DNA of 64,000 bases from Helicobacter sp. NHP19-003 (GCF_019703305.1 NZ_AP024814.1:620001-684000), one strand, 5' to 3'; counted from the first letter of the stretch, positions 27,696 to 36,915 are shown. Notes: generated by a model from the letters alone, not told the origin. Numbers and translations: made by a program.

Positions 27696-28646
27696 TTATT
27701 TGACCCTCTTATAAATCTCCGGGTGCGTGGTTTTGAAACGCCGATGAAACCAAAACCAGCTCTCAGGGTGGGCTCTAATGATTTGCTCGCTTAAGCTGGC
27801 TTGGGCTTGGGTGGCTTCTTGTATGTCGGCCTGGCTGTCGTCCGTGATGTTGATTTGTATCGGGGGGTAGTAAGTTACAAAGTAGTGGCTGTAATCCTCG
27901 TTAAAATCAATGATCACCGCCACAATGTCTATGTTGTAACGGCGGGCTAAAATAGAGCCTATGGTCGTGTGGGTCGCCTTATGCCCGAAAAAATCCACCT
28001 CCACCCCCTCTTTGGGAGAAATGTTTTGATCGACCAAAATCCCCACCAAACCCTTGCCCCCATTATAGACTTTCAAGAGTTCTTTAAACGCCCCCACTTT
28101 GTTGATAAAACGCACCCCAAAAGCCTCTCTGTGCTTGACAATCAAGCGGTTAATGTTCTCAAATTTCGTCAAACGCCCCAAAGAGCCCCGATCGTATTGG
28201 GCGTAATGTTGCGCCAAAGAAGTCCCCACCGCCTCCCAATACCCAAAGTGCATGCCCATCACCACTGCCTGCCCGTTCTTGGCTAGGGACTTTAAAACAT
28301 TTTCTTGGTCTATGAGTGTGAAACGGGCATCGTAAATGTCCTTGGGCAAGAACTCCACCCGAACGCTCTCAAGGATAATGAAGGCGAAGTTTTGGTAAGC
28401 CCTTTTAATGATCGCCTCTTTACGGGCGTGATCCATTTCGGGGAAGACAAAATCTAAATTCGCCTTAGCGTCATAGTAACGCCGCTTGTCTAGCTTGTAA
28501 AAGACAAAGCCCAAAGCCCGCACACAGCCCACAAACCAAGAATGGGGCATGCGTGCCAAAACAAAGCCCAAAATGTCTAAAGCCCACTCTAAAATCTTGC
28601 CCCAAAAAATCCCCCACTCCCTTTTAATCCCGTTTTCTTTACTCAA
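27696..28646 (-). CDS. lpxL: Lipid A acyltransferase (LpxL/HtrB type)
   Basis: The 316-residue inner-membrane protein has an N-terminal hydrophobic segment and the acyltransferase HX4E motif HFGYWEAVGTSL near residue 132; GILVDQNISPKEGVEVDFFG is the second conserved block. It adds a secondary acyl chain to lipid A. It is the last gene of fdx-ppx-waaC-lpxL, as in H. pylori, with an eight-base overlap with waaC. It converges with the nurA remnant. Confidence 0.92.
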   Translation of the reverse strand: MSKENGIKREWGIFWGKILEWALDILGFVLARMPHSWFVGCVRALGFVFYKLDKRRYYDAKANLDFVFPEMDHARKEAIIKRAYQNFAFIILESVRVEFLPKDIYDARFTLIDQENVLKSLAKNGQAVVMGMHFGYWEAVGTSLAQHYAQYDRGSLGRLTKFENINRLIVKHREAFGVRFINKVGAFKELLKVYNGGKGLVGILVDQNISPKEGVEVDFFGHKATHTTIGSILARRYNIDIVAVIIDFNEDYSHYFVTYYPPIQINITDDSQADIQEATQAQASLSEQIIRAHPESWFWFHRRFKTTHPEIYKRVK

Positions 28647-29679
28647 ATTTGTTTGTCCCTTCCAACACTTTTAACACCGCCTCTTTAATGGCAAGGGGCG
28701 GTATGTCTTTAATAGAATAATCGTTTTTGTCGTAGTCTGCTCTAGGGTTACCCACTAAGGCAACATGCCCTACGCCTTTAAGCTCAAATCTCTCCTTGGG
28801 TGTGTTGCCATACAGAGTAACGGAGGGGGTTTTTAAAGCCCATGCCAAATGCACCACGCCCGTATCCCCCCCCACCACCACACCCACCCCAGCCACAAGG
28901 GTTTTAACCTCTTCTAGGGTGAGTGGGGGCAACAGCACCGCTTGCACTTGGGGGCTTAAACAGGTGTAAAGCTCTTTGGCTTGTTCCAAATGGGCGTGGC
29001 TTAAAATTAAAATTTCTAAGCCACAATCTTTTAAAGCCAGCCCCACTCGCTTAAAGCCCTCCAAAGGGTAAGTTTTATGCACCCTAGAAGTTTCTAGCAC
29101 GAACAAGACTTTGGGCGTGGGGGTGCTAAGGATGGGCTCTAATTTGGGGCTTTTGGGGCAAAAAAACGCTAAACTGCGCTCTTGCAAGGGCTCGGCCCAC
29201 TCTTGTGGACTAAAGAGCAAATCAAAGCCGCCTTTAAGCACACAAGCGTTGCGCTCTAAAATGTGCGCGCTGTAGGGAACCGCCACCTTATGGCTGTAGC
29301 ATAGGCTCGCTAGTTTTTCTCTGATGGAGTTCTTGTCAAAGCCCACAAAGCGCTTGGGGCTTTTCTTAGCCAAAAACAGACCGATTAGAGCGGATTTCAC
29401 GAGTCCTTGCATGTCGATGATTAAATCAAAGACTCCCAGCGAGTGCAAGCCTCTAAAGAAACGCCAAATCTTTAGGGGGTTCTTGGTGCGTAGGGTTTTT
29501 TTATAGGGCAGGGCGTGCAAGACATCAATGTGGGGGGCATTTTTTAAAATCGGGGCAAAGTTCTCGTCCACAAACCAGTGGATTTTCACCCCCTTGTAGT
29601 GCTGCTTTAAAAAGGGCAAAAACACAGCACTCACAATGACATCGCCTAGGGCTGAGAGCCTAATGATGGCGATTTTCAT
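28639..29679 (-). CDS. waaC: LPS heptosyltransferase I
   Basis: A 346-residue GT9 enzyme. It opens KIAIIRLSALGDVIVSAVFLP, typical of WaaC, and has the C-terminal VVGGDTGVVHLAWALKTPSVTLYG segment that binds ADP-heptose. It adds the first heptose to KDO in the inner core. It is more family-like than the second GT9 protein at 20114-21124. It overlaps the preceding ppx by four bases and lpxL by eight, an operon of coupled genes. Confidence 0.92.
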   Translation of the reverse strand: MKIAIIRLSALGDVIVSAVFLPFLKQHYKGVKIHWFVDENFAPILKNAPHIDVLHALPYKKTLRTKNPLKIWRFFRGLHSLGVFDLIIDMQGLVKSALIGLFLAKKSPKRFVGFDKNSIREKLASLCYSHKVAVPYSAHILERNACVLKGGFDLLFSPQEWAEPLQERSLAFFCPKSPKLEPILSTPTPKVLFVLETSRVHKTYPLEGFKRVGLALKDCGLEILILSHAHLEQAKELYTCLSPQVQAVLLPPLTLEEVKTLVAGVGVVVGGDTGVVHLAWALKTPSVTLYGNTPKERFELKGVGHVALVGNPRADYDKNDYSIKDIPPLAIKEAVLKVLEGTNKFE

Positions 29680-31139
29680 ACAAACTCAATTTCAAAGGGT
29701 GCAGGTTTGTTGAGTTTGGCGGTGATCTCTTGGCATAAATAGGTGTCGCTCGGGCTGTGGATTTGCAGGGTTTTGTGCTTCAAGTGGTAATGCGTGCCTT
29801 TAGGCAAGCGGGCTAGGCACATGGTTTCAGCCAGCCCCAAAATGAAACTGAGCCACTGCAAGGTCAAAATGGGGGGCATGATGGCACTGATGTGGGCGAT
29901 GTTGCTGTCTTTGGGGATCTTCTTGTGGCTAAATTGCACCAAGAGGCAAATGATCGCCCGATCTTGATGGGAAAAGCCATAGCTCAAGGAGTGCAAACTC
30001 AAATACGCGCCGTGCTTGTGGGCATTGTAGAAGTTTAGCACCTTGCCTATGCTAGAGAGTTGCCCGGCGATTTTTAAATGGTAGAGATACTTTTCGTGGA
30101 TACGATGCAGGGGTTGCAGCGCTTCAAAGAGTTTGGCGCATTCTTTTTTGACCTCTTGGCTGTGCTTGGAGTGGGGCAAGAAGCGATCAAGGAGCGATAA
30201 AATGGAGGGGTTGATGCCCTTAGGAAAGCTATGGTTGTGGCTTCTTAGCATGTCGCTTAAAAACACGCCCTCTCTCACCCCCACCCCGCTCGCTACAATC
30301 GTGTGTGCCTTAAAATGCTCCAAAAACATGGTGAAAATCAATGTCCCGCTTCTAATGCTGTCCTTACGATCCTCACTAATGCCAAACTCGGCAAGTTGAG
30401 ACTCGCTGCTGCGTATGATTTGTTGCATCCAGTGCCAATTGCTCTTGACATCCATTTCATAGCCGTGGATCACATCAATGGGGTAGTTGTTTTGAAACAT
30501 CCCCACTTTGGCCAAGGAGCGGATCGTCCCGCCCACGCCAAAAACACAGCTCGTTTTGAAGTGGGGGGGCAGTTTGGTCAATTCTTTTTGGATAAACTCC
30601 CTTGCCAAGTTCAAATCTAGGTTTTTATCAAAAAAGAGTTCTTTGAGTCGGATTGTGCCTAGATTGACCGAAACCAAGTCCTTGATTTTGCCGTTTTCAA
30701 TGAGCGCACACTCGGTGCTCCCCCCACCGATATCGATGGTGATCCCATTTCTGTGGTGTAAGAGATTCGCACAAGCCACACCCCCATAAAACGCCTCTTT
30801 CTTGCCATCAATGACCTTCACTTGCAAGCCACATTGTTCTTTAACAAGGGCGACAAACTCTTTAGAGTTAGGAGCATCGCGCACGGCAGAAGTCGCCACG
30901 CATAAAATCTTACGGCTTTTATATTTTTCGGCAATGTCCTTAAAGTCGCTAAGTGCCCGCAAAGCCCGCTTTAGCGGGGCTTTTTGCAAGACCCCTTTAT
31001 GTTCGTAAGTGCCTTGAGAAATGCGGACTTTGGATTTGATCTCATAGAGCAAGTAAAACCCAAATTGACTCGTCTTTTTAAAGATCGCCATGCGCACAGA
31101 GTTAGAGCCAATGTCAATGATTGTGGTGATTTTTGCCAT
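29676..31139 (-). CDS. ppx: Exopolyphosphatase / pppGpp phosphohydrolase
   Basis: The 487-residue protein is of the Ppx/GppA family in the actin-like ATPase superfamily: phosphate loop 1 TTIIDIGSNSVRMAIF at the start, then ITIDIGGGSTECALIENG near 135-150 and FGVGGTIRSLAKVG near 200. The C-terminal 170 residues form the HD-like helical domain (SYGFSHQDRAIICLLVQ). It hydrolyses polyphosphate and/or pppGpp, linking stress and phosphate state. It follows the ferredoxin gene by six bases. Confidence 0.92.
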   Translation of the reverse strand: MAKITTIIDIGSNSVRMAIFKKTSQFGFYLLYEIKSKVRISQGTYEHKGVLQKAPLKRALRALSDFKDIAEKYKSRKILCVATSAVRDAPNSKEFVALVKEQCGLQVKVIDGKKEAFYGGVACANLLHHRNGITIDIGGGSTECALIENGKIKDLVSVNLGTIRLKELFFDKNLDLNLAREFIQKELTKLPPHFKTSCVFGVGGTIRSLAKVGMFQNNYPIDVIHGYEMDVKSNWHWMQQIIRSSESQLAEFGISEDRKDSIRSGTLIFTMFLEHFKAHTIVASGVGVREGVFLSDMLRSHNHSFPKGINPSILSLLDRFLPHSKHSQEVKKECAKLFEALQPLHRIHEKYLYHLKIAGQLSSIGKVLNFYNAHKHGAYLSLHSLSYGFSHQDRAIICLLVQFSHKKIPKDSNIAHISAIMPPILTLQWLSFILGLAETMCLARLPKGTHYHLKHKTLQIHSPSDTYLCQEITAKLNKPAPFEIEFV

Positions 31140-31145
31140 AAAAAC

Positions 31146-31397
31146 TTAAATTTCTTCTTGCAAGCTTTCGTATTTGTATTGTAATTCTTCTTGACTTTCA
31201 GCATTGTTAGGATCAGGTACAATCGCATCCACGGGGCAAACCCCCACACAGCTAGGTTCATCGCTGTACCCCACGCACTCGGTGCACCGATCCGGATCGA
31301 TGTTATAAATCGGGTCGCTTTCATCAATGGCTTCTGTGGGGCACTCCTCACGGCACGCATCGCACGCAATACACTCCTGACTGACTAATAAAGACAC
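31146..31397 (-). CDS. fdxA: Ferredoxin with two [4Fe-4S] clusters
   Basis: The 83-residue ferredoxin has two cysteine sets: CIACDACREECP and CTECVGYSDEPSCVGVCP, the second with the eight-residue insert of the Allochromatium-type family. In Helicobacter it is the electron acceptor or donor of pyruvate:flavodoxin/ferredoxin reactions and is linked to metronidazole activation. The start is GTG at 31397 with an AAGGGG stretch eight bases upstream. First gene of the ppx-waaC-lpxL operon. Confidence 0.92.
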   Translation of the reverse strand: MSLLVSQECIACDACREECPTEAIDESDPIYNIDPDRCTECVGYSDEPSCVGVCPVDAIVPDPNNAESQEELQYKYESLQEEI

Positions 31398-31490
31398 GAA
31401 ACCCCTTTTGTAGAATTTTTAGCTATTTTTACACGAGTTTTGCTAAATTTTCTCTAAAAACTCCCAAAAAAGCCCCTAAACACCGCACTT

Positions 31491-31820
31491 TTATGAAAAA
31501 TGGGCGCACAAACTCACCCCCACCAACGCCTTTTGGCAGGCTTGGGGTTTTTTGATCACCATGGTGATTTGCGTGATGATAGGAAAACAGGTTTTAAGCC
31601 ACGCCGTGATTTCGCTTAGAGCCTCCTCTAAAAGTCCATATTGAGTCGTGGCTAACTTGTTCTGCACCACCTCTAAAACATCCATGTAGTCTAGGTAATC
31701 TTGGGGGGTGTAATTGTACTCAATGCTTAAATCCACAATCAGGGGTTGTGGGGTTTTTTGTTCGCTCTCCAACACCCCGATGATGGCATCGATTTGGTAA
31801 TCTTGCACGCTTAGGGTCAT
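31491..31820 (-). CDS. folB: Dihydroneopterin aldolase-like protein
   Basis: The 109-residue product matches FolB in length and pattern: start VQDYQIDAIIGVLESEQKTPQPLIVDLSI (the I-G-V-x-x-x-E region), TPQDYLDYMDVLEVV, and the C-terminal VIKKPQACQKA strand with lysine and proline. FolB cleaves dihydroneopterin in the folate pathway. It overlaps plsY by four bases (ATGA), the same pair as in H. pylori. It is quite divergent. Confidence 0.75.
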   Translation of the reverse strand: MTLSVQDYQIDAIIGVLESEQKTPQPLIVDLSIEYNYTPQDYLDYMDVLEVVQNKLATTQYGLLEEALSEITAWLKTCFPIITQITMVIKKPQACQKALVGVSLCAHFS

Positions 31821-32476
31821 AAAATCTTGCCCTCTTGTCCGCTTAAGAGATTGAGTAAATTAGACCAATGCTTGTAAAGCGTGAAAACAAAGATCAACAC
31901 CATAGGTGTTTGTGTGCCGACCTCATGTACGATATTGATGGGGGCGGGCAAGAATTTCGGCATGAAAAAGATGAGAACAGTCGCCGTGCCGACTCCTACA
32001 ATGGAGGCTAGAGATGAGATTTTAAGCCCCTTGCCGATCACCGCCCACAAAGCCAGCCCGATCAAACTTTCTGCGGGGATGAGTAAAAGCACCGCCCCCA
32101 TGGTGGTGCTGACCCCCTTGCCGCCCTTAAAATTCAAAAATGGTGAATAGCAATGCCCTAAAATCGTGGCGATGGCGACCATCCACTGCGCTGCATAAGT
32201 GAGCCCCGCTAATTTCGCCAAAAGAACACAAACAACCCCCTTCACTAGGTCCAGCACAAGCACAAGCGTACCGATTTTCTTTGCCTTATCGGGGTCAATG
32301 TTTTTAAGCACCCGCACAACATTGGTCGCCCCGATACCCCCACTGCCATGCGCTGTAACATCAACCCTATACATGACCTTCACCAGCCAGTACCCAAAGG
32401 GCATGCCCCCCACAACATAACCCAAAATATAAAAAACCACATTGATGTTTGTCAAAAAGCTCAAGAGATTGTCCAT
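31817..32476 (-). CDS. plsY: Glycerol-3-phosphate acyltransferase PlsY
   Basis: The 219-residue membrane protein has five hydrophobic segments and the three PlsY motifs: HGSGGIGATNVVRVL near 42-56, ILGHCYSPFLNFKGGKGVSTTMG near 105-127, and a C-terminal loop. It transfers acyl from acyl phosphate to glycerol 3-phosphate, the first step of phospholipid synthesis. Confidence 0.95.
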   Translation of the reverse strand: MDNLLSFLTNINVVFYILGYVVGGMPFGYWLVKVMYRVDVTAHGSGGIGATNVVRVLKNIDPDKAKKIGTLVLVLDLVKGVVCVLLAKLAGLTYAAQWMVAIATILGHCYSPFLNFKGGKGVSTTMGAVLLLIPAESLIGLALWAVIGKGLKISSLASIVGVGTATVLIFFMPKFLPAPINIVHEVGTQTPMVLIFVFTLYKHWSNLLNLLSGQEGKIL

Positions 32477-32514
32477 AAACTCCCCTAAAATTTAAACCCC
32501 CATTATAGCCAAAT

Positions 32515-33048
32515 TCAAAACGACTTGAGATAAGCCCCCTTGATGAAGACATGATTTTTGTCGTTGAATAAAAAATTGACCTTGTAGCTCTCTTTGATCT
32601 TTTGCTTTTTGTTGGGCAAAATATGGCGCACGGCTAACTCAATGGAAGGCAGTCTTAGCGGTGTGTGTGGCTTCACCTCAAAAGCTAAAAATAAGGGTTT
32701 GTTGTGCACCTTGTCCCAGCCCGTGCGCCACCTAGGCAAAGTGCCCTGACTTTTTAAAAGCCGGTCACCCACTTGCAATTCAAAGGAAGCCAAATAATAC
32801 ACCCCAGGCTCTAAGTAGCGTTGTTCGATTTTGGCTTTTTTATAGGGGTCTTTAAAAATCAACAACACCCAATTATTGCTCCCAAGCGCAAATTCTTTAG
32901 AAGGCTTGTCGCCCAACTTGCGCCAGTAAGTCTTCACCACCCCCCCCTGATGGGCAATATCAAAGGTTACCAAACTCGCATCGGGGCTGTGTTTTAGGGC
33001 ACACGCCCCCAAGAGTAGCCCGAGTAAAATCACATAAAATATCCGCAC
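32515..33048 (-). CDS. Putative lipoprotein of unknown function
   Basis: The 177-residue protein starts MRIFYVILLGLLLGACALK, a type II signal peptide with lipobox LLGAC, so it is probably lipidated at residue 16. The rest is predicted beta-rich and basic (pattern NKKQKIKESYKVNFLF near the C-terminus), with no recognised domain. It follows the isochorismatase-type gene by eight bases, probably in one transcript. Sorting to the inner or outer membrane cannot be told. Confidence 0.7.
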   Translation of the reverse strand: MRIFYVILLGLLLGACALKHSPDASLVTFDIAHQGGVVKTYWRKLGDKPSKEFALGSNNWVLLIFKDPYKKAKIEQRYLEPGVYYLASFELQVGDRLLKSQGTLPRWRTGWDKVHNKPLFLAFEVKPHTPLRLPSIELAVRHILPNKKQKIKESYKVNFLFNDKNHVFIKGAYLKSF

Positions 33049-33056
33049 AAACCGCC

Positions 33057-33566
33057 CTATTTGATCAAGCTAGAAATGGCTTTAAACTGCGGGTGCGTGT
33101 AGGTTTGTAGCCAGCCAAAGGCACACATTTCAATGGATACAATCCTCGCTCCCTGTGCGCGTAAATCCTCTAGGGCAAGGGTGCAATCCGTGGGCTTTCT
33201 CGAGCTGACACACTCTACCAGCACGCTCACACTAAAGCCCGCCTTTAAAAAGTCCAGCACACTTTGATACACGCACACATGCGCCTCAATGCCGAGCACA
33301 AACAAAGGGACTTTAGGCAAATCCAGCACAGGGTAGGCACTGAAGCTCTCTTTGGTTTCAATCGTTTGGCAAAAGGGGCTTAACTCTTTTAAAGTTGCCC
33401 CTAACTTTTGGGGGTTTTGCTCTGTGGCAATGGTGGGGATATTTAACTCTGTGGCGATTTGTAAAAAGCGCAGGCAGTTTTGGCGCAACACCTCTTTTTG
33501 GTGCATGGCTTGAAACAATCGTTCTTGTAAGTCTATGAGCAAGACAATGGGGGTTTCTTGGGTCAT
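33057..33566 (-). CDS. Isochorismatase-family cysteine hydrolase
   Basis: The 169-residue protein has the family's alpha/beta fold and catalytic triad parts: Asp in VLLIDLQERLF, and Cys in LGIEAHVCVYQSVLDFLKAG near 97-106. This resembles YcaC-like hydrolases rather than true isochorismatase or nicotinamidase. The substrate is unknown. It is the last gene before the tRNA-Leu pair. Confidence 0.82.
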   Translation of the reverse strand: MTQETPIVLLIDLQERLFQAMHQKEVLRQNCLRFLQIATELNIPTIATEQNPQKLGATLKELSPFCQTIETKESFSAYPVLDLPKVPLFVLGIEAHVCVYQSVLDFLKAGFSVSVLVECVSSRKPTDCTLALEDLRAQGARIVSIEMCAFGWLQTYTHPQFKAISSLIK

Positions 33567-33629
33567 GTCAATCCTTTTAAAAACCCCTATTCTAACCCAA
33601 AATGTCTAAAAGTTGAAAGATTTATCAAA

Positions 33630-33716
33630 TGGTACCAAAAGTCGGACTCGAACCGACACGGAGTTGCCTCCACCAGATTTTGAGTCTAGCGTGTCTACCA
33701 ATTCCACCATTTTGGC
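33630..33716 (-). tRNA. tRNA-Leu (anticodon CAA)
   Basis: On the minus strand the acceptor GCCAAAA pairs with TTTTGGT, and the anticodon loop CTCAAAA gives CAA. A long variable arm (GGTGGAGGCAACTCC) is present, as in leucine tRNAs. CCA is encoded. Confidence 0.93.
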
Positions 33717-33720
33717 ATCA

Positions 33721-33761
33721 CAAATGCTAGGCATTTGTTTTTGCAAAACCTTTGGTTTTGC
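33721..33761. repeat. Two perfect hairpins between tRNA-Leu genes
   Basis: CAAATGC-TAG-GCATTTG (33721-33737) and GCAAAACC-TTT-GGTTTTGC (33743-33761) are perfect inverted repeats with three-base loops, separated by TTTTT. On the minus (tRNA) strand there is no T run after them, so they look like processing or spacer structures rather than terminators; on the plus strand the first has a T5 tail. Confidence 0.75.
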
Positions 33762-33764
33762 GTG

Positions 33765-33849
33765 TGGTGCACTGAGCGAGACTCGAACTCGCACGGGTTG
33801 CCCCACCACCCCCTCAAGATGGCGTGTCTACCAATTCCACCACCAGTGC
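33765..33849 (-). tRNA. tRNA-Leu (anticodon GAG)
   Basis: The acceptor GCACTGG pairs with TCAGTGC (one G-U). The anticodon stem CCATC/GGTGG encloses TTGAGGG, anticodon GAG. A long variable arm and encoded CCA are present. It lies 24 bases after atpE on the same strand. Confidence 0.93.
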
Positions 33850-33873
33850 TTTAAGTCCCCCTCCCTTTTGATT

Positions 33874-34194
33874 TTAGGCTAAGAAAGGGTTGCTGTAAAT
33901 CGCCACGATGGCAAACACAAGGGTGTAAATCACTTGCGCCTCAATCATCGCCATAGCGATGAACATGGTGGTGAGCAATTTACCCCCCACGCCGGGGTTG
34001 CGGGCTGTGCCTGTGATGGCGGCAGCAGCAGCATTGCCCATACCGATTGCGCCCCCACAAGCAGCCACGCCTAGCCCCACAACCGCCCCGATGATGGAGT
34101 AAGATTTAATCATATCCACACCACTCACCTCTGCGCCAAAAGCCAGCCCCAACGCTCCTAAAAAGAAAAGCACAAAAAATTTCATCACCGCCAC
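33874..34194 (-). CDS. atpE: ATP synthase F0 subunit c
   Basis: The product has a cleavable-looking N-terminus (MKFFVLFFLGALGLAFGAE) and two membrane helices with the GxGxGxG-like stretch GLGVAACGGAIGMGNAAAAA and the ion-binding glutamate in AMIEAQVIYTLVFAIV. The subunit c ring carries protons in the F0 motor. The N-terminal signal and 105-residue length are those of epsilonproteobacterial AtpE. Start could be GTG 34194 or ATG 34185. It is separate from the other ATP synthase genes and between pnp and tRNA-Leu. Confidence 0.93.
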   Translation of the reverse strand: MAVMKFFVLFFLGALGLAFGAEVSGVDMIKSYSIIGAVVGLGVAACGGAIGMGNAAAAAITGTARNPGVGGKLLTTMFIAMAMIEAQVIYTLVFAIVAIYSNPFLA

Positions 34195-34249
34195 AACCTC
34201 GCTTTGTTAATTAAAATTTCCACAAGTCCCCATTATAGCGACTCTAAGC

Positions 34250-36232
34250 TTAAGCTAAGATGACATGCACCTTGCCCTGCTCAATTTTAGAGATTTCACA
34301 CAACAGCGGCGCGCCATTTTCTAAGCTTGCCAAATCTAAATCTCCCACATTGCTCTTGTGTAGAAGCGCATCCCCCCCAGCCTCCAAGCGCACAAACACG
34401 CCAAAATCCACCACCCGTTTGACAAAGGCCTGCACCTTCTGCCCCACACTCAAATTTTGCAGCTGCAGGACTTGGTTGATATGCTCCCTAGCTTGGCTCA
34501 CTTCGCCCTGCATGCCCCGCACACTCACAAGCCCGCTTGTTTTGTCTAAATCGATCTGCACACCAAAGCGTTGCAAAATGTCTTTAATGTGCTTGCCCCC
34601 CGGACCGATGAGCGCACTCATTTTTTGCGTGGGGATGTAAAAACTTTCTGTGGTGGGTAAATTCGTGTTGATTGACATGGACGCCACCGCCTCTTGCATG
34701 CGCTCTAAGATCACCAAGCGGGCTTCTTTGGCTTGCTCTAAAATCTCTGCCAACCACTCTAAGGGCAAACCGGCTAACTTCGTATCCATTTGCATGGCGA
34801 CAATGCCCCGATTGGTGCCGGCGATTTTAAAATCCATGTCCCCTTGCATGTCCTCTAAGGCACTGATGTCGCTTAAAATGGCGTGCTTGGTGCCGTCAAA
34901 CACCAGCCCCATCGCCACGCCAGCCACTAAGGCGGTGGGCTCAATCCCACTTGCCTTGAGGGCTAAAGAGCCGGCGCACACGCTCGCCATAGAGCTAGAG
35001 CCATTGGACTCTAAAATCTCGGACACTAGGCGGATCACAGGGGCGTTTTCGGGCAAAGAGCACGCCAACGCCTTTTGGGCTAAATGCCCATGCCCTAACT
35101 CCCTACGGCTAGGCGCACAAAGCGGGGCTGCTTCGCCCACGCTAAAGGGTAAAAAATTATAATGGAGCATGAATCGCTCTTTTGTGGGGCTTGTCTCTTG
35201 CAAGCCAAAATTTTGTTTGGCATCGCCCTCTGCCCCCAAAGTGCAGGTTACTAAAGCTTGGGTGTGTCCCCTTTCAAAAAACACGCTAGAGTGGCAAGTG
35301 GGGAGTAAATTCGTGTCTATATGGATAGGGCGGATTTGCTTTAAGCCCCGTCCGTCCGGCCTCTCATGTTTGTCTAAAATACTTCTATACAACTGCTCTT
35401 TAAAGCACGCTTGCAAGGCGTGTTGTAGCTCTGTAGGGCAATGCTCATTCAGTTCATGTGCGATGTATTCGAGCAAATGCTCTAGTTGCATACCCCTCTC
35501 GCTCTTTGCCATCAAGGACATGGTTTCTAAGATTTGTGGCTTAAAACGGGTGTTTAAAATTTGCATTAAATAAGGGTTTATTGGCTTTTCTTGGGGGGTT
35601 TCTAGTTTGGGGTTTCTATGGGGGGCAAAATGCTCTGTGTAAAGGGCACATTGGGTTTTAATTTTACTGTGGGCGGTGGCAAGGAGGTCTAAAAGGTGTG
35701 CCTCGCTTAAGGGGTCTGCCGCCTCTTTAGCCTGCATTTCTATCATTAAGATTTTATCCACGCTACCTGCCACAAAGAGATCGCCCTTTTCTTTTAAGCG
35801 CATGGCATAAATCGTTTGCTCCACGCCCACATTAGCCAAGTAAAGCGCACAAGAAGCGGCGTTTAAAGCGCACACTTGCAAATCACTCTCATAGGCGTGG
35901 CTCAGCAACAAGAGCGTGATTTGCGTGGGGTGAGCGTAAGTTTTAGGAAAAAGGGGGCGCAAAGAGCGGTCAATGAGCCTTGAAGTCAAAGTTTCGAAGT
36001 CCTCCATTTTGCCCTCGCGGCGGGTGAAGTTGCCCGGCAGCCGCCCCACCGCGTAAGCTCTTTGGCTGTATTGCACGCTTAGGGGCAAAAAGTCCTCTTC
36101 TGTGGTCTGCAAATCCACCACCACACTGGCTAAAATCGTGGTGTCTTGGTGGCGATAAAGCAGGGCACTCGTGGCTTGGCGTGCCATGTAATCTAAAATA
36201 AATTCCTCTGTGCCTATATTAATTTTTTGCAT
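34250..36232 (-). CDS. pnp: Polynucleotide phosphorylase
   Basis: The 660-residue RNase has two RNase PH domains, a helical linker, a KH domain (MSALIGPGGKHIKDI near 530) and a C-terminal S1 domain (KVQAFVKRVVDFGVFVRLEAGG). The N-terminal RQATSALLYRHQDTTILASVV and GRLPGNFTRREG blocks are typical. It degrades RNA phosphorolytically in the cytoplasm. It is shorter than E. coli Pnp (711), similar to Helicobacter forms. Its first 14 bases overlap the end of the PRTase gene. Confidence 0.95.
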   Translation of the reverse strand: MQKINIGTEEFILDYMARQATSALLYRHQDTTILASVVVDLQTTEEDFLPLSVQYSQRAYAVGRLPGNFTRREGKMEDFETLTSRLIDRSLRPLFPKTYAHPTQITLLLLSHAYESDLQVCALNAASCALYLANVGVEQTIYAMRLKEKGDLFVAGSVDKILMIEMQAKEAADPLSEAHLLDLLATAHSKIKTQCALYTEHFAPHRNPKLETPQEKPINPYLMQILNTRFKPQILETMSLMAKSERGMQLEHLLEYIAHELNEHCPTELQHALQACFKEQLYRSILDKHERPDGRGLKQIRPIHIDTNLLPTCHSSVFFERGHTQALVTCTLGAEGDAKQNFGLQETSPTKERFMLHYNFLPFSVGEAAPLCAPSRRELGHGHLAQKALACSLPENAPVIRLVSEILESNGSSSMASVCAGSLALKASGIEPTALVAGVAMGLVFDGTKHAILSDISALEDMQGDMDFKIAGTNRGIVAMQMDTKLAGLPLEWLAEILEQAKEARLVILERMQEAVASMSINTNLPTTESFYIPTQKMSALIGPGGKHIKDILQRFGVQIDLDKTSGLVSVRGMQGEVSQAREHINQVLQLQNLSVGQKVQAFVKRVVDFGVFVRLEAGGDALLHKSNVGDLDLASLENGAPLLCEISKIEQGKVHVILA

Positions 36233-36914
36233 CAGTTCCTTTCATTTGGACTTCTTCAATTTTCTTTAAAATGGCTTCGATTTCAGCAGGCTCGATTTGT
36301 ATCGGGGTCTTGTAGTAATGCTCTATGCTGACAAAATACTCAGGGCGGTACACACTAATCACCCCATCGCACAGCAGGGCCAAAGCGTCCGCCACACTCT
36401 TTGGCAAAATGGGGGTGAGTACATAGATGTTCTTAGACGACTTTGCCATGCAAGTTTGGATGGCTAAATTCGCCGTGATGCCCGTTTCAATGCCGCAATC
36501 CACGATGAAGACATTTTTATTTTCAAGGGATTTAATGGTGTTGCCCTTGCGGTATTTATAAATCTTAGACAAAATCTCTTCTTCATACACCCTTTTGGCT
36601 TCGCCATAGACATAATCCAGAGTGATTTCAAACGAGTTGATCAAATTTTCGTTCATGAGAATATCCATGCTCTCGCTCACAAGGGCGATCTCGCACTCCC
36701 TGTTTAGGGGGGCGTAAATGGGGGCGGTGAAAAGAAAATCTAGGGGGGTGTTGAGCCTTCTAGCGAGTACATGGGCAAATTTCAGCCCTTTTAGGCTTGT
36801 TACAAGCATGAGGGTGTTTTTGGTGTCTAAATGGCGGATTAAAATCTCATTCATCAGCAACTGCAACGCGTCTTCAGGACTAGCAAACATGAAGTCGTCC
36901 ACTAAATTACTCAT
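36219..36914 (-). CDS. Phosphoribosyltransferase-fold protein
   Basis: The 231-residue protein has a PRTase-type PRPP loop NVFIVDCGIETGITANLAIQ near 132-151 (hydrophobic strand, two acidic positions then Gly/Thr), but here the usual D-D is C-G. The N-terminal part is helical with LMLVTSLKGLKFAHVLARRL. H. pylori has the same gene between lptD and pnp. Substrate unknown; may be regulatory like PyrR-type proteins, which is inference. Confidence 0.72.
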   Translation of the reverse strand: MSNLVDDFMFASPEDALQLLMNEILIRHLDTKNTLMLVTSLKGLKFAHVLARRLNTPLDFLFTAPIYAPLNRECEIALVSESMDILMNENLINSFEITLDYVYGEAKRVYEEEILSKIYKYRKGNTIKSLENKNVFIVDCGIETGITANLAIQTCMAKSSKNIYVLTPILPKSVADALALLCDGVISVYRPEYFVSIEHYYKTPIQIEPAEIEAILKKIEEVQMKGTDAKN

Positions 36915-36915
36915 T

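Noticed and set aside
34260-35573. Three long plus-strand frames opposite pnp
   Set aside because: They lie antisense to a clear, full-length pnp with conserved domains; their translations are rich in Cys, Ser and Pro as shadow frames are, and no ribosome sites fit.
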